This document shows, piece after piece, positions 17,313-25,836 of a stretch of DNA of 64,000 nucleotides (positions are counted from its first letter, which is position 1; the number at the start of each line of letters is the position of its first letter). Origin of the DNA: PHAA01 sp022706565 (lineage in GTDB: Bacteria > Bacillota > Syntrophomonadia > Syntrophomonadales > Syntrophomonadaceae). The notes under the pieces are model-generated. The model did not search any database, was not told the DNA's origin, and saw only the letters and a program-made list of their open reading frames with translations. The stretch covers positions 9,655-73,654 of the forward strand of contig JAXGLD010000007.1 of the NCBI GenBank assembly GCA_040769385.1, written 5' to 3'. A program made the position numbers and the translations under genes.

Positions 17313-17534
17313 ATGGCCAAAGCAGAATTTCAATTGGAGCCATTAACCTGCCCCACCTGCGTTAAAAAGATTGAAACCGCCCTGACCAAGACTAAGGGAG
17401 TTGATTCGGTAAAGGTATTGTTTAATTCCAGCAAGGTCAAGACTGAATTTGATGACACCCAAACGGATGCGGAAAAACTAAAAAACACTATCGAAAACTT
17501 GGGGTATTCGGTATCTGCTTCGAAGACTTCTTGA
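17313..17534 (+). CDS. Small HMA-domain metallochaperone-like protein
   Basis: A single 73-residue heavy-metal-associated domain. The metal loop reads LTCPTCVKKIE (CxxC at about residues 13-16), in place of the usual MTCxxC of copper chaperones, with a beta-alpha-beta-beta-alpha-beta pattern and the typical IENLGYSV end. It presumably hands a soft metal to the P1B ATPase encoded next, which lacks its own N-terminal HMA domain. A perfect terminator hairpin separates the two genes. The start ATG at 17313 has aaaaggagtg upstream. Confidence 0.85.
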   Translation: MAKAEFQLEPLTCPTCVKKIETALTKTKGVDSVKVLFNSSKVKTEFDDTQTDAEKLKNTIENLGYSVSASKTS

Positions 17535-17546
17535 TTTTGTTGGTTC

Positions 17547-17578
17547 AGCCATGGTCTGATTGGGCCATGGCTTTTTTT
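17547..17578 (+). terminator. Terminator between the HMA protein and P1B ATPase genes
   Basis: AGCCATGG-(10)-CCATGGCT followed by a run of Ts, directly after the HMA gene. It would limit readthrough so that the small chaperone is made in excess over the ATPase. Confidence 0.88.
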
Positions 17579-17604
17579 GTGAGACCGGGCGAGGAGTGAT
17601 GACG

Positions 17605-19473
17605 GTGTTTAGACATATAAACAACAATAGGAATCGGATAATGACTATAGCCGCGATTCTGATCGTGCTTGGTTTCCTGGCCTCACCAGCAGGATATGCA
17701 AGCTATAAAGATCCAGCTTTGCTTACGGCAACCGTGATTGCTATTCTCCCTATTGCCGTTCGGGCTTTCCAAGCCCTGCGCTTGAAGGCTTTTAGCATCG
17801 AATTATTGGTAACCATTGCCGTTATTGGCGCCCTTTATATACATGAGTACACCGAGTCTTCGATTGTGACTTTCCTGTTTTTGTTCGGCGCCTACCTGGA
17901 AGCCCGTACCCTGGAAAAAACCCGTTCTGCTCTAAAAGCACTTATAGAAATGGCCCCCCAGGAAGCGGATGTCGTCCGTGATGGGAAAACCCTGACCATT
18001 CCGGTGGAAGAGGTTATCAAGGGTGATCGCGTAATCATCCGTTCTGGCGGCAAGGTTCCGGTAGATGGCAGTATCGTGACCGGTAAGGCGACCTTGAACG
18101 AAGCGGCTATCACCGGTGAGTCGGTGCCGGCTTCGAAGGGACCGGATGATAAGGTTTATAGTGGTACCATTGTCGATAATGGCTATCTGGAAATCATCGC
18201 TGAAAAGGTTGGGGATGATACTACCTTCGCCAAAATTATCGAACTGGTGGAAGAAGCCCAGGAATCAAAATCCAAAGCCCAGAAGTTCCTGGACAAGTTC
18301 GCCAACTACTATACACCGTCGGTGGTTGTATTAGCGATAGTCGTATTTGCTCTCACCCGCAATCTCCATTTGGCCATTACCTTCCTGGTGGTAGCTTGTC
18401 CTGGCGCCTTGGTCATCGGAGCCCCGGTATCTACCGTGGCCGGTATTGGAAATGGCGCCAGAAACGGCGTTCTTCTTAAAGGCGGAGAGGTTATGGACCA
18501 GTTATCCAAGGTTGATACGATCGTATTTGATAAAACCGGTACCCTGACCAAAGGAAAACCAGAAGTAACCGATATCAAAACCTTTCATAATGTTGAGACC
18601 GATAAATTGCTGGAATTAGTGGCCACGGCGGAAACCATTTCGGAACACCATCTGGGGCAAACGATTGTAAAGGAAGCGAACAAGAGGAATCTGAACCTGG
18701 AAGGACAAATACAACACGGTGAAGTGATAAAAGGCAATGGAATTCGAGCCCAAGTGGACGGCCATTTACTGGCGATTGGAAATCGCAAATTGATGGATGC
18801 CGAAAATGTCCAGATTAATGATGAGGTTGAGGCTTATGCCCTCCAACGTGAAAAAGAAGGCAACACAGCTATATTCGCAGCCGTAGACGGTCAGATTGCC
18901 GGTATCTTTTCCATAGCCGATCAGATTCGTGAAGATGCCCCGCGAGCTTTGGCGGGACTAAGAAGGAATGGCATCAAGAAGATGGTTATGCTGACTGGAG
19001 ACAATAAGCACACCGCTGAGTTGGTTGCCAATGTGCTCAAGTTAGATGAATTTAAGGCTGAATTATTGCCGGAAAACAAAGTGGAATATGTTAAAGAGCT
19101 GAAAGCTGGCGGACATGTAGTGGCGATGGCCGGGGACGGGATTAATGATGCGCCCGCAATTGCCACCGCGGATATAGGCCTGGCAATGGGTGAAGGCGGC
19201 ACTGATGTGTCCATGGAAACAGCGGATGTGGTCCTAATGGCGGACAAACTTATGCAGTTCTCTCATGCTTACGCGCTGTCCAAGGCGACGGTTCGGAATA
19301 TGAAGCAAAACACATTCTTTGCGGTAGCAGTTGTATTCATCCTGTTGGCCGGAGTATTATCGGACCACGTTCATTTGGCATCGGGGATGTTTATCCATGA
19401 AGCCAGTATTCTAATCGTAATACTGAATGCCATGAGATTGATAGGGTTCAAGAGCGGAAGCGAAAATGCATAA
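17605..19473 (+). CDS. P1B-type heavy-metal ATPase with CPG motif
   Basis: A membrane pump that exports (or imports) a transition metal using ATP. The ~622 residues show the actuator TGESVP, phosphorylation site DKTGTLTKGKP (Asp at about 309), P-domain MLTGDN and hinge GDGINDAPA. The transmembrane metal motif reads VACPGALVIGAP (Cys about 265), i.e. CPG where CPC, SPC or TPC is usual. There is no N-terminal HMA domain; the separate protein upstream may supply it. The start is uncertain: gaggag at 17591-17596 fits GTG at 17605 best, ATG at 17599 is too close, and an ATG at 17560 lies inside the terminator. Metal specificity cannot be assigned. Confidence 0.9.
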   Translation: MFRHINNNRNRIMTIAAILIVLGFLASPAGYASYKDPALLTATVIAILPIAVRAFQALRLKAFSIELLVTIAVIGALYIHEYTESSIVTFLFLFGAYLEARTLEKTRSALKALIEMAPQEADVVRDGKTLTIPVEEVIKGDRVIIRSGGKVPVDGSIVTGKATLNEAAITGESVPASKGPDDKVYSGTIVDNGYLEIIAEKVGDDTTFAKIIELVEEAQESKSKAQKFLDKFANYYTPSVVVLAIVVFALTRNLHLAITFLVVACPGALVIGAPVSTVAGIGNGARNGVLLKGGEVMDQLSKVDTIVFDKTGTLTKGKPEVTDIKTFHNVETDKLLELVATAETISEHHLGQTIVKEANKRNLNLEGQIQHGEVIKGNGIRAQVDGHLLAIGNRKLMDAENVQINDEVEAYALQREKEGNTAIFAAVDGQIAGIFSIADQIREDAPRALAGLRRNGIKKMVMLTGDNKHTAELVANVLKLDEFKAELLPENKVEYVKELKAGGHVVAMAGDGINDAPAIATADIGLAMGEGGTDVSMETADVVLMADKLMQFSHAYALSKATVRNMKQNTFFAVAVVFILLAGVLSDHVHLASGMFIHEASILIVILNAMRLIGFKSGSENA

Positions 19474-19513
19474 TTTGAGCTGAGATAACGACGAGAAGGG
19501 ATTGATCTTCCAT

Positions 19514-20758
19514 TCAGGACACCTGATCATCTTCGTTCGCCCCTGCCAGCTCCAGGGGTTCGCCTGCTTCGACCATCACCCGGCTCAATCCCAGCAACAA
19601 TCCCTCGATACATATGAGCACCCCGGTTGCTACCAGCATCTTTTCTATAACCATGCGATCAGCAAGGGGGCCGAAAAATAACATTCCTAGTGGCATCATG
19701 GAACTGGATATCATGGAAAGCACCCCAAAAACGCGGCCCAGCATATCCGCATCCACTTTCTCCTGCAGCAGGACCGTGAATGGAGTATTGAAGAACGGGA
19801 TGGATATGCCCGCCAATCCCATAAAGGCCAGGTAGATCCAGAAATTGGGGACCAGTCCCAGGGCCAGGGTGCAGCCTCCGAACATCAGGCTGGCACCGGT
19901 CATGGTATGAACCCTATTCCTGAACCCGCCCCAGACGGCCATCAAGAGACCGCCGCCGATCATGCCAATGGAAAAGAGCACCTCAATGGCAGTCAACCGC
20001 CAGACATCAGCGCCAAAGCTTCGGGTCACTTGCAAGGGTGTTAAAAAGGAAGCCGGAGCCAGAAGCAAGAAAAACACCCCGCAAAAAATGAACAGCCCTT
20101 TTATGTAGCTGTGACGACCGATGTAGGTAAACCCTTCCTTAAGGTCGGAAAAATAGCTCATGGTCTGCTGTTGCTGGGCCTTGGCATGTGCCGGTACATG
20201 CAGGAATAGCAACAGGACCATAATTGCAATAGCCGCAGTTACTACATCAATCATAAATATCCACTCAATGGTGGATACCGTGAGCAGGGCGGCGGCGACC
20301 ATGGGAGATACCAGGAAGACTACCGACTGTATGCTGGCGTTGGTTGCGTTCACCTTGGTTAGCATCTCTACCGGCACTATCTGTGGTATGTAGGCCCCCA
20401 CGGCCGGCATCTGAATCGCTGTCCCCAAGGATCTTACCGCTGAAACCGCGAACAACAGCCAAATATGCTCATATCCGGCTAGAAAGACAATGGCAACAAT
20501 CAGGGTTGAGGTGGCAATAAACGCATCCGCAAGCATGATCAGGGTTTTCCGATTATAGCGGTCCGCCCAAACGCCAGCAAATGGAGATAGAAACAAGGTC
20601 GGCAGAAACCCGCAGATGATAGAGATGGTCATCATCATTCCCGACTGCGTCTCCAGGGTTATATACCAAAGAATGGCATATTGGACCAGCGAAGACCCGA
20701 ACAAGGAAATAGTCTGGCTGGTCAGGAACAATATAATGTTTTTTTTCCAGCTTTCCAA
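19514..20758 (-). CDS. MFS efflux transporter (MefA/EntS-like)
   Basis: The 414-residue protein has about twelve membrane helices and the MFS loop GVWADRYNRKTLIML near residues 62-76, which matches the DHA3 group (macrolide and siderophore exporters). The C-terminal half repeats the motif weakly (GPLADRM). It begins at TTG (20758) with aaggag upstream and ends 40 bases from the convergent ATPase gene. The exported compound is unknown. The acidic C-terminal tail (GEPLELAGANEDDQ) is cytoplasmic. Confidence 0.85.
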   Translation of the reverse strand: MESWKKNIILFLTSQTISLFGSSLVQYAILWYITLETQSGMMMTISIICGFLPTLFLSPFAGVWADRYNRKTLIMLADAFIATSTLIVAIVFLAGYEHIWLLFAVSAVRSLGTAIQMPAVGAYIPQIVPVEMLTKVNATNASIQSVVFLVSPMVAAALLTVSTIEWIFMIDVVTAAIAIMVLLLFLHVPAHAKAQQQQTMSYFSDLKEGFTYIGRHSYIKGLFIFCGVFFLLLAPASFLTPLQVTRSFGADVWRLTAIEVLFSIGMIGGGLLMAVWGGFRNRVHTMTGASLMFGGCTLALGLVPNFWIYLAFMGLAGISIPFFNTPFTVLLQEKVDADMLGRVFGVLSMISSSMMPLGMLFFGPLADRMVIEKMLVATGVLICIEGLLLGLSRVMVEAGEPLELAGANEDDQVS

Positions 20759-20909
20759 GCAGATTACGCTCCTTAAATTAGAACGACTGCCTCATCCCGT
20801 CGGCAGTCACTTTTTACATTCAAACGATGAAGGGCAGAAATACCCTGCTCTACAAGTCTAACCGCATGTATATATGGTTGTCCAATGGATTGTAACAGTA
20901 AACATAATT

Positions 20910-21509
20910 CTAATCATCACCATTTCCATCAGTACTGGCACTGGATGAGGGAGTTGGATTATTTTTTCCAACCCGATCCCTCAGGTTGTCCGTATCAGTT
21001 CTGCCCAGAGCCAATAAGCCGATGGCTACCGTCCTGCCCAAATGTTTGGCCAAACCCTTGGCAACGTCGAATTCCTCACGGGCTTCAGCCTTGTCGCCAT
21101 TTACATAATACCGGCCGGCTCTAAACGCCGTACTTGCGGTGCTGGCGCCAACCGCGGCCGTATACACCATCCCTTCGACAACCCCGTTGGTAATATCTTT
21201 ACTGGCGTTCTGGGCTGTCGTCAAGCCCCTGGTTTTAAGGTCTTCGTTTTTTACTAGATGCCCTACTCCGGCCTCCAATCCTCCATCGACTATATCAGTG
21301 GCCGTTTTCAGGGTGTCGGCGGTAATCCTGACTGAACTGGAGCCCACGTCGGAAACCGTTTGGACCAGATTGTTGTCGCCATATTTATTTTGAATGCCGC
21401 GGGCGCTTCGGATAATGACGTAGCTTAAACCGCCCGCTGCAACCCCGAGAGTCCCCTTTACTGCTTTGCCAATTATACTCAAAATCGTTTTACCTTTCTT
21501 AAAGAGCAT
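20910..21509 (-). CDS. Unrecognised amphipathic, alanine/threonine-rich protein
   Basis: A 199-residue product with a short basic N-terminus and a glycine-rich hydrophobic segment (LGVAAGGLSYVII, about 21-33), followed by long stretches of regularly spaced Thr/Ala/Val typical of amphipathic helices (VQTVSDVGSSSVRITADTLK, DIVDGGLEAGVGHLV, NGVVEGMVYTAAVGAS). The C-terminus is low-complexity (NNPTPSSSAS). It could be membrane-surface or gas-vesicle/phasin-like in behaviour, but no family is recognised. No strong ribosome binding site precedes the ATG at 21509. Confidence 0.6.
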   Translation of the reverse strand: MLFKKGKTILSIIGKAVKGTLGVAAGGLSYVIIRSARGIQNKYGDNNLVQTVSDVGSSSVRITADTLKTATDIVDGGLEAGVGHLVKNEDLKTRGLTTAQNASKDITNGVVEGMVYTAAVGASTASTAFRAGRYYVNGDKAEAREEFDVAKGLAKHLGRTVAIGLLALGRTDTDNLRDRVGKNNPTPSSSASTDGNGDD

Positions 21510-21722
21510 TAGGATCAGATAATATATAGTTTTATTCTACACGATAATAGCTGGCAACTTTCATGTTGTCGTCATCCAAGTTACTGGTATTTGGGAAGAC
21601 TATATCAGTGGGTCATCCCGGGGAATCAAGTTGCTGAATATGCTAGTATTACAGTGGACCTAGGTTTAAGATGTTACATGATTGTTGGTTTAAACCGCTG
21701 GAAAAGCAGGAAGAACAGTCAA

Positions 21723-22469
21723 ATGCATACTGACAATGTTCCTCATCTCTTCAAACACCTGATATTGCCGCTCTGGCTGTGCCTGATCACAGCGGTCAGC
21801 GGATTTTACTGGTTGGGAAGCATGTCTAATTACTATCGATTCACACTTGCCGGGGTGGCCATCGTCCTGGCCGGTTTACAGATCTTGTTCTTTAATGAAA
21901 AAAAGAGTCATGCTAGTCACATCACGAATTATATCATTTACTATTTTGCAGCCATTTATTTCCTTATAATATTAATATTCTATGTTACCAACCTGATGGT
22001 CTTGTTCAATTATCAGGATCTGGTGAAGGTTCTGGACCAGAACAGTGACCATGCCTTGCTGATATTTATGGGGATTTGCTTTCTACAGCCCATATTGCTG
22101 CCATTGCCGGAACCTTTCACCATCATGGCCGGGTCAGCGGTGCTAGGTCCATGGAAAGCGTTTATCGGCAGTTATGTGGCCACCACATTAGGCATTATCA
22201 CCATGTTTTCGATCACCAGGCTGGGTGGGCTCAGCATTAGAAAAAGAAAGGGAAATGATAAGGCTCTGCGGCGTTACTATCAGTATGTCGATAAATATGG
22301 GCAGTGGATTCTCATTTTTCTGTTGGTATTTCCAATTCTGCCCGATGAAATCATCTGTCTGGGGGCGGGCCTCAGCAGCATGAGCTTCCGCCGTTTTGTT
22401 CCCATCATACTAATCGCCAAAATCTTTTCTTCTTACATGCTGTCCTATTTCCCCCACCTATTTATATAG
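21723..22469 (+). CDS. VTT-domain (SNARE-associated/TVP38-like) membrane protein
   Basis: The 248-residue protein has about six membrane segments. The second half contains the VTT signature: LPLPEPFTIMAGSAVLGPWKA, with GSYVATTLGIITMFSITRLG and the later VFPILPDEIICLGAGLSSM segment, matching TVP38/TMEM64/DedA-type proteins thought to act in lipid scrambling or transport. The PDE-ICLGAG element is the usual second half. The start ATG at 21723 has aggaag nine bases before it; a longer upstream frame from a TTG at 21591 is not supported. Confidence 0.8.
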   Translation: MHTDNVPHLFKHLILPLWLCLITAVSGFYWLGSMSNYYRFTLAGVAIVLAGLQILFFNEKKSHASHITNYIIYYFAAIYFLIILIFYVTNLMVLFNYQDLVKVLDQNSDHALLIFMGICFLQPILLPLPEPFTIMAGSAVLGPWKAFIGSYVATTLGIITMFSITRLGGLSIRKRKGNDKALRRYYQYVDKYGQWILIFLLVFPILPDEIICLGAGLSSMSFRRFVPIILIAKIFSSYMLSYFPHLFI

Positions 22470-22524
22470 TCCGGTGACCAACAAAAGACGAAAAATTTAA
22501 AATTGAAAAACGAGATATTGAAAA

Positions 22525-22565
22525 ATTGTCAACAACCCCGTCCCCGTGACAAACACTTGACAATC
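22525..22565. repeat. Small palindromic repeat, copy 1 (shares a 28-bp core with 27947-27994)
   Basis: Ends ATTGTCAA and TTGACAAT are inverted repeats around CCCCGTCCCCGTGAC. Read on the minus strand, the core TTGTCACGGGGACGGGG followed by TTGTTGACAAT recurs at 27967-27994. It lies in the gap between the VTT-protein gene and the T-box leader. Confidence 0.75.
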
Positions 22566-22589
22566 AAAATTTCTTGGGATTAGAATTGG

Positions 22590-22858
22590 TTAAACCGATG
22601 ATGAGGGAGTAAAGCTATACACCAGCCATAAAGAGAGTCGGGGCTAGGTGGGAGCCCGATTGGTGAGGAGTAGATAAATGGGCCTCGGAGGGCGGAGTGA
22701 ACGGGTTTTGACCCTTGTAGCTTTCGACGCAAAGCCAGCGTTAAAGGGCGAGGAGTGTGATGGCACTCCGGCAGAGAGGATGCGCCAGTAAATGCGTATC
22801 AACTAAGGTGGCACCGCAGGTTATTGCACCTGTCCTTATTCAGGGCAGGTGCTTTCTA
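22590..22858 (+). promoter_or_regulatory. T-box leader, probable tryptophan (UGG) specifier
   Basis: The conserved T-box AAGGTGGCACCGC lies at 22805-22817, followed by a terminator hairpin GCACCTGTCC/GGGCAGGTGC and T-rich tail (22826-22858). Stem I is readable: GAGG (about 22602-22605) pairs with CCTC (22683-22686), followed on the 5' side by AGTA. CACCA pairs with TGGTG higher up, then AGAGAG and a TCGGGCT-type hairpin form the distal part. The base of the specifier loop on the 3' side reads AATGGG, giving TGG at 22679-22681. Uncharged tRNA-Trp would stabilise the antiterminator and allow transcription of the ABC transporter downstream. Confidence 0.88.
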
Positions 22859-22947
22859 TTGTCCGGGAAACCTGGTTGTCTCTCTGTATCACGGGGGATG
22901 AAGGCTGCAGAGAAAGACCAAAAGTTATTATGAAGGAGGGTATTGAA

Positions 22948-23958
22948 TTGAAAAGATCTTTAAAATCACTAGTTATCCTGGTATGCTTATCATTGCTGAT
23001 GACCTCGTTGGTAGGATGTACATCCACATCCAAACAGCCCGAAACGCAGAAGGCCTCCGAGTCAGCCAAGTTGAAGGTAGGGATCGTGCAAATCGTAGAG
23101 CATCCGTCCCTTAACACCATCAGAGAATCCTTCATTCAGGAGTTGGACAAACAAGGATTTAAAGACGGTGACAAGGTAACCATTGACTATCAGAATGCCC
23201 AGGGTGATCAGACCAATCTCAAGACTATCTGTCAGAAGTTCGTTTCCAACAAATATGATGTGATAATCGCCATAGCAACCCCATCAGCCCAAGCAGCGGT
23301 TGGTGAGACTAAAGAGATACCTATCGTTTTTGCAGCATGTACCGATCCGGTTGGATCAGGGCTGGTAAGCAGTTTAGAGAAACCGGGCGGCAATGTCACC
23401 GGCACTTCTGACGCCGTATCAGCGCCCAAGATTATGGAATTGGCCCGCTTGATTACTCCCGATATCAAGACTGTCGGCGCCCTGTATACCTCCAGCGAGA
23501 CCAATTCGGTATCGGTTGTCAATGACTTGAAAGCTTATGCAGCCCAAAATGGACTTACCGTTGTGGAAGGAACGGTTACCAATTCATCCGAGGTGCAGCA
23601 GGTAGCCAGTTCTTTAGCGGGCAAGGTTGATGCATTATTCTCACCCATTGATAATACGGTTGCTTCCGCCATGCCATTAGTAGCCCAGGTCGCCAACAAG
23701 GCGAAAAAGCCGGTGTATGTGGGAGCGGACTCAATGGTGAAGGACGGCGGTCTAGCTACCTACGGTATCAACTATACCACCCTGGGGCAGGAAACCGCTA
23801 AAATGACAGTAGAAATCCTGAATGGCAAGAAAGCCGGAGACATCCCGGTAATGTCCATGAGTGACGTGGAAATCTATGTCAATAAGGACACGGCTGCGGC
23901 TATCGGAGTCACTATACCGGAAGATGTCTTAAAGAAAGCCACGGTGTTTGGCAATTAA
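22948..23958 (+). CDS. trpX: TrpX-like ABC transporter binding lipoprotein
   Basis: The 336-residue lipoprotein has the lipobox LVGC (about residue 22) and an ABC_sub_bind (PF04392-type) domain: LKVGIVQIVEHPSLNTIRE at the start of the mature part, IAIATPSAQAA, and PIVFAACTDPVGSGLV. This family, with matching permease and ATPase, is the TrpXYZ system assigned to tryptophan uptake by T-box regulation. The T-box with likely UGG specifier supports that here. The start is TTG at 22948, seven bases after aaggaggg; an in-frame ATG at 22930 lies before the ribosome binding site. The gene symbol rests on this regulatory inference. Confidence 0.82.
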   Translation: MKRSLKSLVILVCLSLLMTSLVGCTSTSKQPETQKASESAKLKVGIVQIVEHPSLNTIRESFIQELDKQGFKDGDKVTIDYQNAQGDQTNLKTICQKFVSNKYDVIIAIATPSAQAAVGETKEIPIVFAACTDPVGSGLVSSLEKPGGNVTGTSDAVSAPKIMELARLITPDIKTVGALYTSSETNSVSVVNDLKAYAAQNGLTVVEGTVTNSSEVQQVASSLAGKVDALFSPIDNTVASAMPLVAQVANKAKKPVYVGADSMVKDGGLATYGINYTTLGQETAKMTVEILNGKKAGDIPVMSMSDVEIYVNKDTAAAIGVTIPEDVLKKATVFGN

Positions 23959-23980
23959 CCTTAAAGGAGCCATCTATTAA

Positions 23981-24892
23981 ATGAGTTTTATGGCGTTTCA
24001 GGGCTCAATTGAACTGGGTATAATCTATGCCATTATGGCCCTGGGAGTCTTCCTATCCTTTCGAACCTTAAATTTTCCGGATCTTACCGTAGACGGCAGC
24101 TTCGTTACCGGGGCTGCCTTCTCGGCTATTTTTTGCGTTGGCGGCTATCCCGAACTGGGCTTGGCTGTGGCTTTGCTGGCCGGAGGTCTGGCAGGCTGTG
24201 TAACGGCTCTGATGCACACCAAGCTGGAGATCCAGCCGTTATTGGCAGGAATCCTGGTTATGCTCGGCCTTTATTCTGTCAATTTAAAGATAATGGGTAC
24301 CAGAGCCAATATCCCCTTGATCAACAAGACAACTGTTTTCAGCCTATTGGATGGCACCCCCCTGGAAGAATATGCCCAGTTGTTGATACCGCTGGCCATC
24401 CTGATAATCCTATTATTGCTCTTGTTTCTTTTCTTGAAGACGAAATTCGGCTTTGCCCTGCGCGCTACCGGCGACAATGCTCAGATGGTTCGCGCATTGG
24501 GGGTCAATACCGATACCACCATTTTGGTTGGCATGGCGCTTTCCAATGCACTGGTAGCTCTGGCTGGCGCGCTGCTGGCTCAGTATCAATCCTTTACCGA
24601 TATCGGTATGGGTATAGGTATGGTGGTTATCGGCTTGGCCTCAGTTATTATCGGTGAGGTGGTGTTTGGCACCAGATCCCTGATGCGGCGTCTGGTTGCG
24701 GTGACACTGGGAGCAATGCTGTATCGAATGATTATCGCGGTAGCCCTGGAAATGGGCATGCCGGCTACGGACCTGAAACTGGTATCGGCAACATTGGTAG
24801 CCCTTGCCCTGGCTATGCCGGTAATTAGAAAAAAGGCCGGTTATTATAAACGGAAAATGACAGCACAAGGTTTCGGCCAGGGAGGTAAATAG
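23981..24892 (+). CDS. trpY: TrpY-like ABC transporter permease
   Basis: The 303-residue permease belongs to the BPD_transp_2 (branched-chain amino acid/ribose) class: LGVFLSFRTLNFPDLTVDGS at about 22-41 is the family's conserved first loop, and GFALRATGDNAQMVRALGVN (about 163-182) is the ATPase-docking loop. There are about eight membrane helices. It starts at ATG with aaaggagcc, 22 bases after trpX, and ends one base before trpZ. Confidence 0.88.
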   Translation: MSFMAFQGSIELGIIYAIMALGVFLSFRTLNFPDLTVDGSFVTGAAFSAIFCVGGYPELGLAVALLAGGLAGCVTALMHTKLEIQPLLAGILVMLGLYSVNLKIMGTRANIPLINKTTVFSLLDGTPLEEYAQLLIPLAILIILLLLLFLFLKTKFGFALRATGDNAQMVRALGVNTDTTILVGMALSNALVALAGALLAQYQSFTDIGMGIGMVVIGLASVIIGEVVFGTRSLMRRLVAVTLGAMLYRMIIAVALEMGMPATDLKLVSATLVALALAMPVIRKKAGYYKRKMTAQGFGQGGK

Positions 24893-24893
24893 A

Positions 24894-25688
24894 ATGGTCA
24901 AAATCGAATCTATCACCAAGATATTTGATCCGGGAACAACCACCGAAAAGCTGGCCATCGACAATATTAGCCTATCCCTTGACGCGGGCGAGTTTGTAAC
25001 CATAATCGGCGGCAACGGAGCCGGCAAATCTACTCTGCTGAACTGCATTGCCGGGGTGTATGAATTAGATGCCGGCCGAATCGAAATCGGCGGGGCGGAT
25101 ATGACCTTCTGGCCGGAATACAAACGTTCTCGCTATATCGGACGGGTATTCCAGGATCCGCTGCAGGGCACCGCTTTTGATATGACGATTGAGGAGAACC
25201 TGGCTATAGCCTATGCCAAAGGCAAACCCCAAGGGTTGCGGAGGGGTATTACCAAAACTGATATGCAGTTATTCAGAGAACGATTGACCCTTCTCGACCT
25301 GGGGCTTGAAGATCGGATGAAGCAAAAGGTAGGTACCCTTTCGGGCGGACAGCGCCAGGCCCTGACCCTGCTGATGGCAACCATGGTTGAGCCTCAGCTG
25401 TTGCTGTTGGACGAACATACCGCTTCGCTGGATCCAGGTATGGCCCGGCAAGTTCTGTTCCTTACCCGGGAGTTGGTCGAGAAACAACATTTGTGCACTT
25501 TAATGGTGACCCACAATATGAAGGACGCCTTGGAATATGGCAGCCGGACTATCATGATGCATGAAGGCCGAATAATTATGGACATAAAGGGCCAAGACCG
25601 GCAAAACATGACCGTGGAACTGTTGGTAAAACAGTTTGGCAGCCGCAGCGGCATGGAACTGGACAATGATCGGCTGCTGCTAATCTAG
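24894..25688 (+). CDS. trpZ: TrpZ-like ABC transporter ATPase
   Basis: The 264-residue ATPase has Walker A GGNGAGKST (about 40-48), signature LSGGQRQAL, Walker B LLLLDEHTASLDP and switch MVTHNMKDA. The histidine in DEHTASLDP instead of DEPTSALDP is typical for this subfamily. It is the last gene of the T-box operon; the start ATG is preceded by ggagg. No T-run terminator follows, but a large nested inverted repeat at 25691-25781 begins three bases after the stop. Confidence 0.88.
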   Translation: MVKIESITKIFDPGTTTEKLAIDNISLSLDAGEFVTIIGGNGAGKSTLLNCIAGVYELDAGRIEIGGADMTFWPEYKRSRYIGRVFQDPLQGTAFDMTIEENLAIAYAKGKPQGLRRGITKTDMQLFRERLTLLDLGLEDRMKQKVGTLSGGQRQALTLLMATMVEPQLLLLDEHTASLDPGMARQVLFLTRELVEKQHLCTLMVTHNMKDALEYGSRTIMMHEGRIIMDIKGQDRQNMTVELLVKQFGSRSGMELDNDRLLLI

Positions 25689-25690
25689 TC

Positions 25691-25781
25691 AACACCGCAC
25701 TAAGAAACGTCATCCCCTGCCATTAATGCCAAAGGATTGTGTCATGTCCTTAATGGTGTTGGCGTGACGCCCGGAGGTGTT
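25691..25781. repeat. Nested three-part inverted repeat in the trpZ-dapL convergent gap
   Basis: Three perfect complementary pairs occur in nested order: AACACC (25691) with GGTGTT (25776), CGTCA (25708) with TGACG (25765), and CCATTAA (25720) with TTAATGG (25750). A single large stem would bring all three together. It could end transcription from both sides, although there is no T-run. Confidence 0.6.
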
Positions 25782-25836
25782 AAGCTTTGAAAGACATCTT
25801 TACGGCGCTGGGTCAGCACCGGTCCGCTGGCAACAG

